Source: Oscillatoria sp. HE19RPO
Lineage (GTDB): Bacteria; Cyanobacteriota; Cyanobacteriia; Cyanobacteriales; Laspinemataceae
NCBI RefSeq assembly: GCF_024220515.1
Contig: NZ_JAMXOT010000254.1
Coordinates: 1 to 38,866, forward strand
Reading direction: 5' to 3'
DNA length: 38,866 nt
Made by a program: the position numbers and the translations under genes
Notes under the pieces: generated by a model
What the model saw: only the letters and a program-made list of their open reading frames with translations
Databases searched by the model: none
Told to the model about the DNA's origin: nothing
Part shown: piece after piece, positions 34,201 through 38,866 of the stretch
Layout of the letters: the number at the start of each line of letters is the position of its first letter
How positions within the stretch are numbered: position 1 is the first letter of the stretch

Positions 34201-34494
34201 CGCCAACGAATTGCGATCGCCCGGGCATTGTTGGGCAATCCCCGAATTTTGCTCCTAGATGAGGCAACGAGTTCGTTGGATACGGAGTCGGAACGCCGGT
34301 TCCAGCAAAATCTGGCTCGGTTTAGCCGCGATCGCACGACTTTTATTATTGCCCACCGACTCTCGACAGTCCGCAATGCTGACTGTATTCTGGTTCTCGA
34401 TCGCGGACTTCTCGTGGAGCGCGGCACTCATGAGCAACTCATGGAGCAGCGCGGGTTGTACTATCATCTGGCTCAACAGCAGCTCGATCTTTAA
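31300..34494 (+). CDS. hetC: HetC-type peptidase-containing ABC exporter (PCAT) with N-terminal cNMP-like domains
   Basis: This 1064-residue inner-membrane exporter matches HetC-type transporters in layout. Residues 1-150 and 180-265 look like two cyclic-nucleotide-binding-like folds, joined through a Gly/Asn/Pro-rich linker (GNGNGNGNGH near 284). The C39 peptidase domain (about 355-480) has its triad at C365 in SSDCGAACL, H438 in GIHYVVVY and D454 in VADPAE; it cleaves leaders after Gly-Gly. A six-helix membrane domain (about 500-790) precedes the ATPase, with Walker A GRSGSGKST at 859, LSGGQRQR at 963 and LLLDEATSSLD at 984. In Anabaena, hetC lies directly upstream of hetP and is needed early in heterocyst development; here a HetP-domain gene follows after an HlyD gene. 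ATG 31300 is chosen over a TTG 9 bases earlier. Confidence 0.88.
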   Translation: MKEIFQKNKSDESSRISSAHPLENLPTLMQILPAASRESRTTAQLVKAFEVQGFQIGDELLYVGESDPGMAENQMPGHSDCYFIDQGRVRLLVFDAERQREICAMVLEKGDSFGGDEGLDQKPLPYRVVAASDGVVSRISPDKLRPFLEEEPTIQAYLSEQMTQRQCQLFLKTVTELRSLSSHQIRQLLPYLQEKSIPAHASLVEVTPTSQGHYWLRHGEIQGGTEASHVQIQATGTSWGYPQETPTDWIAATELDIIELPVAQWESATAIAPVLAGDRSENGNGNGNGNGHRRSPTRILHRPSPPIMTPATGPQSSRDNGNSRPDGSDPRSGQNPVLFPKPTHRRFLDLLARYPHVQQQSSSDCGAACLVMIGQYWGKRFSINYVRDLAGVGRSGASLKGLAKAAEKQGFHALPVRGSLDRLGERKNPWIAHWQGIHYVVVYKVTPHRILVADPAESKKWVKRQEFLSHWTGYALVLDPTERLKEAKTEKRSLGRFISALVPYRNLALQIIAFSILIQIFGLIQPLFTQIILDQVVTQQSLSALNLFCLGALIFGLWSKGLSAVRKYLLSYFSNRLDLTLIGGFIRHAMMLPLKFFESRRVGDIITRVQENRKIQQFLIGQVVLAWLNFITGFVYLGLMLYYNARLTLLVLAMIPFIILLTLLATPLLRKVSREVFNASADQNSSLVEMFTGVTTLKSTATEYQMRWRWEDYFTEALNVRFKGQKLGIGLEVINSTISIVGSIALLWYGGRLIIQGDLTIGQFVAFNMMKGRIITPVLALANLWDQLQEVLISVERLNDVFETEPEESPGSAMMVLPPLRGDVRLENVTFRYSEDDERNTLENISFEVKAGQTTAIVGRSGSGKSTLVSLLQRLYSPNSGRIFIDGHDICHVSPSSLRSQIGVVPQDCFLFSGTISENITLYSDEFALDDVIEVAKMAEAHPFIQEMPLGYNTKVGERGSSLSGGQRQRIAIARALLGNPRILLLDEATSSLDTESERRFQQNLARFSRDRTTFIIAHRLSTVRNADCILVLDRGLLVERGTHEQLMEQRGLYYHLAQQQLDL

Positions 34495-34512
34495 TCCCTG
34501 TTTTGGATTACA

Positions 34513-34981
34513 GTCTATAAAAACCCGCAGGCTGAAGCCTGGGGCTATACGGACGAAGCCTGCCTCCGCAGGCTGAAGAGAAAGGCGACTTTTAATAGCC
34601 GAATTGGGTATGATACGGAATCCGGTTGTCAAAGGTCTATAAAAACCCGCAGGCTCAAGCCTGGGGCTATACGGACGAAGCCTGCCTCCGCAGGCTGAAG
34701 AGAAAGGCGACTTTTAATAGCTGAATTGGGTATGATACGGAATCCGGTTGTCAAAGGTCTGTAAAAACCCGCAGGCTCAAGCCTGGGGCTATACGGACGA
34801 AGCCTGCCTCCGCAGGCTGAAGAGAAAAGCGACTTTTAATAGCTGAATTGGGTATGATACGGAATCCGGTTGTCAAAGGTCTGTAAAAACCCGCAGGCTC
34901 AAGCCTGGGGCTACACGGACGAAGCCTGCCTCCGCAGGCTGAAGAGAAAAGCGACTTTTAACAACCGAATTTGGTATGATT
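34513..34981. repeat. Four tandem copies of a 122-base repeat
   Basis: Copies begin with GTCTATAAAAACCCGCAGG or its GTCTG variant at 34513, 34635, 34757 and 34879, giving an exact 122-base period; the last copy is slightly short. Each contains the 53-base hairpin element also found inverted at 23155-23207, followed by a spacer with CGACTTTTAATAGC and TGATACGGAATCCGGTTGTC. The array lies in the 912-base gap between the exporter and the HlyD gene and would form four successive strong hairpins in a shared transcript. Confidence 0.92.
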
Positions 34982-35406
34982 TGCCTGTTCCCGATTTCCG
35001 TCTGTCTCTCTGAATCCCGGGATTTGTGCCTCGGTTTCTCCGTGAAAATGCGGAGATTGTAACGATTTAAATCTTTATCAAAACTTTAAAAACTTCATAA
35101 ACCTGGGACAATTCAGGAGTCTTTTTTAAATGTTCGGTAAAATAGGTCACCAAATTGCCAAAATGGCAAAAACAGCCGAGTTCAATATCTTAGTATATTC
35201 ACGGAGGCGGCTTTTGAAGATTACCCGTTGCCTTCCCACAGAATTTAGGGGAAACTCACTCTCCCCCAGCCAATGCTCAACCTGTCTTCAGAGAAAGCTG
35301 TTAATTCAGCAAAAATCCGTGGTTCCTTCCCGAGTTTACACCAGCAAATCAGCCTACATAATGACAATCATCTCTAGAGAAGTAGTCCAGAAAGGAAACG
35401 CTGACC
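34982..35406. other. Leader region of the HlyD gene
   Basis: This 425-base stretch follows the tandem array. An open frame at 35130-35462 exists, but it runs into the HlyD gene in another frame, has no recognisable domain or ribosome-binding site, and is not called. GAAAGGAAACG 9 bases before 35407 is the likely Shine-Dalgarno of the HlyD gene. An independent promoter is plausible in the AT-rich part near 35050-35110. Confidence 0.45.
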
Positions 35407-37428
35407 ATGAATTTTCATCTCGGACCCGATTCTCCCTTCACTCACCCAAGCGGGAGGAATAGTCAAGAACCGTCATCTCGTCACCGGGGTAGCTTGCACT
35501 TGCTCGATACTGCCTGTGATGTTGATAGAGGGACACAGAGGGTGAAGGCTGGCGATCGCGCTGATGCCATCTATGGCGGGATGGCAGCGTCAGACGCGCT
35601 GCCTCGGACTGGACGAGATCGCCCCGATCGCGACGATGATCGCAGCGCTCACTGGTCGAGTGCCATGCAAAACCTGCTGGATCGTCCCCCTGCCTCCTTT
35701 CCTACTCAATTACTCTTAGGGGGAATGGCATTCTGTATAGCATTTGGGGCTTGGTCTTGGTTCGGGCGGATTAACGAAGTGGGTCAGGCAGTGGGCGAAC
35801 TGATTCCCCAGGGAGATGTCTATCAAGTTCATCCCCTGGAAATGGGGAAGGTTGCCAAAGTCGGGGTTGCCGAAGGGGATCAAGTGCAAGCGGGGACAGT
35901 CATTGCCGAACTGGATACCCAACTGGCTGCCACGGAAGTGGATCGCCTGGGAGAGCAGTTAGCCACCTATCAACTGCAATTGGTGCAGAAACAAGCACTG
36001 ATGGAGAATACCGGGCTGGAAGCAGAAACCCAAGGGGCGATCGCCAAAGCTGATGCTCAAGCTCATCAAACCCTGATTGCTCAAGCCGAGAAAAATGTCA
36101 CCACCACCCAAAATTTGCTCACCCAACTCCAAGCGGATGCGGCTGAACTGGAGGCGCGACGGCAGACCCTCGCCCCCCTAGCGGGACAAGCCCAGCAACT
36201 GGTGGAGCAACTGCAAGGGGATATAGAGGCTCAACGGGAACGGGGTGAGATCTTAAAGCCGATGGAAAATCAGACTCGGGAACTGATTGAGCGACTGGAA
36301 ACCGATGTCACCGCCCAGCAGCAACGGCAGCAACTGCTCGAACCGATGCAACAAAAAACGCAAGCGTTGATTGAGCAACTCAAGGTTGATGTGGCTGAAC
36401 AGCAGGCACGGGTGGAACGGCTGAGTCCGTTGGTGGAGGAGGGAGCTTTGTCCCGAGAGCATTTGTTTCAAGCGGAACAATCCCTGCGCGATCGCCAGAA
36501 TGCCTTAACCCGAGCAGAAATGGTCGAGGCAACCCAAGCCAAAGAGCGGATGTTTGATGCCGAACAAGCCGAACGCGATCGCCGGAATGCGTTACTGCGG
36601 GCACAAATGTCGGAGGTGACTTCGGTGCAAGAACGGATGTTTGAAGCCGAACAAGCCCTGCGCGATCGGCAAACGGCTGCGGTGCGATCGCAACTCTCCG
36701 AGGCAACCATTGCCCAGGAACGATTGTTTGAAGCCGAACAAGCCCTGCGATCGCATCGCCAACGGATTACCGACACCCAAGCCCAGCTTGAGCAACGGGA
36801 ATCGGAATTAGCACAATTACAGGCACAACAGATTCAGAAACAAGCCGAAGCCCAACGTCTTGAAATTGAGTCCCAACAGCGCATCAAACAGTTGCAAGTC
36901 GAAGTTACCCAGCTAGAAGGTTCCATCGCCCAAACTCACAATCACCTCACCCGTGCCAAAACTCAGTTAAACCAGCAATTTCTATATGCGCCCGTCGATG
37001 GCACCATCCTTGCCCTCAACATTGCTCACCCCGGGGAAGTCGTCCAACCGGGACAGACCCTAGCCCAAATTGCCCCAGAGGATGCACCCCTCGTCCTTTC
37101 AGCGATTATCCCCAGTCGGGAAGCCGGTTTTATCGAGACGGGAATGGAAGTACAAGTGAAACTTGATGCCTACTCCTTCCAGGATTATGGCGTCATTCCA
37201 GGAGAAGTGACCTCTATTTCTCCTCAAGCCAACGCCGATCCCCAATTAGGATCCGTATATAACATCGAAATTGCCCTCGCTCATAACTATGTGACAGAAA
37301 ATGGAGAAAAGATTTATTTTAAGCCCGGTCAAACTGCCAACGCCGATATCATCATCCGGGAACGTCGGATTCTTGATGTGATATTGGATCCGATCCGGAA
37401 GTTGCAAGACGGTGGCATGAATTTCTAG
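35407..37428 (+). CDS. HlyD-family membrane fusion (periplasmic adaptor) protein
   Basis: The 673-residue protein is the adaptor that would link the HetC-type exporter to an outer-membrane channel. An unusually long hydrophilic N-terminus (residues 1-98, rich in Arg and Asp) is followed by one transmembrane helix (about 100-119). Next comes the first half of a lipoyl domain (VHPLEMGKVAKVGVAEGDQV), then a coiled coil at about 175-520, the second lipoyl half (LYAPVDGTILALNIAHPGEV) and a beta-barrel domain. The coiled coil contains two internal repeat series: four 28-residue units marked L(A/K/E/S)P(L/M), and four 29-residue units marked (L/M)F(Q/D/E)AEQ at about 353, 382, 411 and 440. This makes the hairpin longer than usual for the family. 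The HetP-domain gene follows after 46 bases. Confidence 0.92.
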   Translation: MNFHLGPDSPFTHPSGRNSQEPSSRHRGSLHLLDTACDVDRGTQRVKAGDRADAIYGGMAASDALPRTGRDRPDRDDDRSAHWSSAMQNLLDRPPASFPTQLLLGGMAFCIAFGAWSWFGRINEVGQAVGELIPQGDVYQVHPLEMGKVAKVGVAEGDQVQAGTVIAELDTQLAATEVDRLGEQLATYQLQLVQKQALMENTGLEAETQGAIAKADAQAHQTLIAQAEKNVTTTQNLLTQLQADAAELEARRQTLAPLAGQAQQLVEQLQGDIEAQRERGEILKPMENQTRELIERLETDVTAQQQRQQLLEPMQQKTQALIEQLKVDVAEQQARVERLSPLVEEGALSREHLFQAEQSLRDRQNALTRAEMVEATQAKERMFDAEQAERDRRNALLRAQMSEVTSVQERMFEAEQALRDRQTAAVRSQLSEATIAQERLFEAEQALRSHRQRITDTQAQLEQRESELAQLQAQQIQKQAEAQRLEIESQQRIKQLQVEVTQLEGSIAQTHNHLTRAKTQLNQQFLYAPVDGTILALNIAHPGEVVQPGQTLAQIAPEDAPLVLSAIIPSREAGFIETGMEVQVKLDAYSFQDYGVIPGEVTSISPQANADPQLGSVYNIEIALAHNYVTENGEKIYFKPGQTANADIIIRERRILDVILDPIRKLQDGGMNF

Positions 37429-37474
37429 CACCTTGTTTAAGTAAACCCCAATTTAACCCAAAGGAGAAATAAAA

Positions 37475-37882
37475 ATGGCTTATCAAATGCATTATTCTAA
37501 CCGTAACCTGAACAAAATCATGACCCAAGAGCAATTTGAACTCGTGGTGGATGCAATTCTAGCGGGTAAGTATTCCTGGGCTTGCGTCTTGATCCTGCGC
37601 TTTGGCGGCTACAACCCCCTTCATTACATTCCCTACCGCACCTACAACAGGTTGATGAAACAACAACGCCAAGGGCGTCAGGAAAGCGGCCATCGCACCA
37701 AGGATGACTACTCAGATCAAGAACAGGATAAAGGGAACAATTCCCAGGACGGCAATCATAAAATCAAGGACTTGACCTATTTAGAAGTTGTCGAGCATCA
37801 AAGCCACCAGGTAACAGGCGGATCAACCGCTCTCTATGCTTCTGAGTCCACAGCGCTTGGAAATGTTATTTCGTTTCAGTAG
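37475..37882 (+). CDS. HetP-domain protein ending in a double-glycine leader-like segment
   Basis: Residues 15-62 carry the HetP-family domain: [20 protein letters not shown], then [20 protein letters not shown]. HetP proteins control commitment to heterocyst development in Anabaena, by an unknown biochemical mechanism. A hydrophilic, Gln/Asp/Gly-rich linker (64-95) leads to [20 protein letters not shown] (97-116), a segment with the form of a bacteriocin-type Gly-Gly leader, followed by a 19-residue tail rich in Ser/Ala. The following small gene begins with nearly the same leader. AAAGGAGA lies 8 bases before the ATG. Placed right behind a C39 exporter and its adaptor, the protein could be an export substrate cut at G116, or a HetP protein tethered to the exporter. 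A strong intrinsic terminator follows. Confidence 0.82.
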   Translation: MAYQMHYSNRNLNKIMTQEQFELVVDAILAGKYSWACVLILRFGGYNPLHYIPYRTYNRLMKQQRQGRQESGHRTKDDYSDQEQDKGNNSQDGNHKIKDLTYLEVVEHQSHQVTGGSTALYASESTALGNVISFQ

Positions 37883-37969
37883 GGGGGGGATGTTTGCTGC
37901 AACCTGCGATCGTCTCTCATGATTTTAGCTCCTGTTTAGAATATGCTTATTTTTCGCTAGATAGTTTCA

Positions 37970-38010
37970 CTGGCGGAGTTCTAAAAATCCTGAACTCTGC
38001 CAGTTTTTTT
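37970..38010 (+). terminator. Rho-independent terminator after the HetP-domain gene
   Basis: CTGGCGGAGTTC at 37970-37981 pairs with GAACTCTGCCAG at 37992-38003 (12 bases, one G-T pair) around a 10-base AT-rich loop, and is followed at once by seven T residues. It ends the transcript 88 bases after the stop codon, so the next small precursor gene must have its own promoter. Confidence 0.93.
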
Positions 38011-38050
38011 ATACCCAATCCGGTTCTCATACAGAATCCGGTGGGGATAG

Positions 38051-38195
38051 GTCTGTAAAAACTAGCCCTGTCAAGGTGATAAATTTAATGACGAAAAATC
38101 ATTGTTTCTTGTAGGGGCGCAATGTGCAGGCCCTCCGGAGGGCCTGCGCATTGCGCCCCTACAAATACACCTTGACAGGGCTAGTTTTTATAGAC
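38051..38195. repeat. Composite 145-base inverted-repeat element
   Basis: Outer arms of 28 bases (GTCTGTAAAAACTAGCCCTG through 38078, and its complement from 38168) differ at one position. Nested inside is a second stem, TTGTAGGGGCGCAATG with its complement (38109-38164), which encloses the perfect palindrome GCAGGCCCTCCGGAGGGCC at 38126. A partial copy opens the window at 1-64. Its GTCTRTAAAAAC end and the AATCCGG flank resemble the spacer of the 122-base repeats, so the two families may share an origin. No coding capacity. Confidence 0.85.
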
Positions 38196-38218
38196 TATCT
38201 GAATTTTTATCCAATATT

Positions 38219-38480
38219 TGTCAAAATGGCAACACGAGATTGAGGCAACTGACTAAGATAAATACAGTGAATTTTCATCGTGAATTTCCTAGGAATTTGT
38301 CAAAATGGCAACACGAAATTGAGGCAACTGGCTAAGATAAAGACAGTGAATTTTCATCGTGAATTTCCTAGGAATTTGTCAAAATGGCAACACGAAATTG
38401 AGGCAACTGGCTAAAATAAAGACAGTGAATCTTCATCGTGAATTTCCCAGGAATTTGTCAAAATGGCAACACGATATGGA
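38219..38480. repeat. 79-base tandem repeat, about 3.3 copies, upstream of the precursor gene
   Basis: TCAAAATGGCAACACGA recurs at 38221, 38300, 38379 and 38458, an exact 79-base period. Each unit also contains GAGGCAACTG, AAGACAGTGAAT and TTCATCGTGAATTTCC, with very few differences between units. The array ends about 55 bases before the start of the small precursor gene, so it occupies the promoter or leader position of that gene. The repeat could be a set of regulator-binding sites. Confidence 0.92.
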
Positions 38481-38534
38481 GAAAATGGGTTAAATTGAAT
38501 GATTTAACCTAATAAATTCAAACAGGAGAAACCA

Positions 38535-38846
38535 ATGATTATTTCTGACTTAAACCATTTAGAAGTTGTTAACCAAGAAACCCAAGTCGTTGGCGGCTGG
38601 GGCGGAAACGACGCCAATTTCGATTTCAATGCCGATATCTACAAAGATGTAGATGTCAATGTGAACGAAGATGTGGATATCTACAAAGAATTTGATATAG
38701 ATGCCGAAGTTAAAGGCATCAGTGCCTTTGCCGAAGCTGAAGCGATCGCGATGGGCGACGATGCTCATGCTGAGTCCTTAACCTTCACCTTCACCGAAGA
38801 CTACTTCGCCGCCTCTTCAGCCCAATCTGTGTCCGTCACGGGCTAA
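38535..38846 (+). CDS. Double-glycine leader peptide precursor with acidic core
   Basis: The 103-residue product begins with the leader MIISDLNHLEVVNQETQVVG plus G21, a bacteriocin-type Gly-Gly leader. The predicted core is 82 residues, very acidic, with no Cys and almost no basic residues. Residues 29-57 repeat an Asp/Asn/Val/Tyr pattern (DFNADIYKDVDVNVNEDV, DIYKEFDID), then an Ala-rich stretch and a Thr/Phe/Ser-rich end. DLxxLEVV is shared with the C-terminal segment of the HetP-domain protein, so both are probable substrates of the same exporter. Lack of Cys and of modification enzymes nearby argues against a lanthipeptide; it may be an exported structural or signalling peptide. AACAGGAGA precedes the ATG at good spacing. 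The stop lies 20 bases from the window end. Confidence 0.85.
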   Translation: MIISDLNHLEVVNQETQVVGGWGGNDANFDFNADIYKDVDVNVNEDVDIYKEFDIDAEVKGISAFAEAEAIAMGDDAHAESLTFTFTEDYFAASSAQSVSVTG

Positions 38847-38866
38847 TCCAGAGGCCCATTTCTTCC

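Noticed and set aside
34513-34981. Possible CRISPR array
   Set aside because: The whole 122-base unit is repeated without unique spacers, and there are no cas genes, so it is a plain tandem repeat.
35130-35462. 110-codon plus-strand frame before the HlyD gene
   Set aside because: It overlaps the HlyD start in another frame, has no recognisable domain and no ribosome-binding site, and does not look like a leader peptide.
38102-38335. 77-codon plus-strand frame
   Set aside because: It runs from the palindromic element into the 79-base tandem repeats; repeats alone explain the open frame.
38219-38480. Possible CRISPR array
   Set aside because: The 79-base units are nearly identical over their full length and have no variable spacers.

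Overview
The window looks like chromosomal DNA of a filamentous cyanobacterium. HIP1-type octamers (GCGATCGC and near matches) occur throughout, and the gene content is typical of the phylum: cyanobacterial gas-vesicle genes, an HmpF-like protein, a DUF4351/Rpn protein, a HetC-type exporter and a HetP-domain protein. Intergenic palindromes, short tandem repeats and MITE-like elements are abundant. No rRNA, tRNA, CRISPR array or transposase gene was found. The species cannot be fixed from the sequence; a non-heterocystous, gas-vacuolate Oscillatoria/Laspinema-like lineage would fit, but that is inference.

Layout. (1) 1-4652, minus strand: a two-domain CDC48-type AAA+ ATPase and a tandem ArsA/GET3-type ATPase, separated by nested repeats. 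(2) 4727-8068: a 1113-residue protein with four LamG-like domains and a six-fold 30/31-residue repeat derived from an interspersed palindrome. (3) 8211-13590: a gas-vesicle locus, with gvpA-gvpC-gvpN leftward and gvpJ-gvpK-gvpF/L-gvpG rightward from a 1.2 kb central region, plus a convergent gvpV-like gene. (4) 13710-17754, minus strand: a large protein of unknown function, an overlapping LodB-like flavoprotein, a YjbQ-family protein and a DUF2283 protein without a normal start codon. (5) 17991-19304: an Rpn/DUF4351 nuclease-like gene with a plausible internal start, followed by a free-standing copy of exactly that C-terminal part. (6) 19636-22989: valS and a short HmpF-like protein. (7) 23233-30118: a 1658-residue SF1 helicase overlapping an HTH-PLD gene, a candidate Mokosh-like defence pair. 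(8) 31300-38846: a HetC-type peptidase-containing ABC exporter, an HlyD-family adaptor, a HetP-domain protein ending in a double-glycine leader-like segment, and a second double-glycine precursor.

How the genes fit together. Region 3 builds and shapes gas vesicles; regions 1-2 may be accessory but are not required by known gvp biology. Region 8 reads as a secretion unit: the C39 peptidase domain cleaves after Gly-Gly, the ABC transporter and HlyD adaptor carry the product out, and both downstream small genes carry the same DLxxLEVV...GG signal. Its most unusual feature is that one apparent substrate is a HetP-domain protein. Region 7 pairs a nucleic-acid helicase with a PLD-type nuclease in a translationally coupled operon.

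A theme across the window is palindromic repeats becoming functional sequence. The same GGCGATTCG/CGAATCGCC palindrome is intergenic at 18900, 19321 and 22405, lies in frame inside the PLD gene at 29309, and is amplified six times inside the LamG gene.
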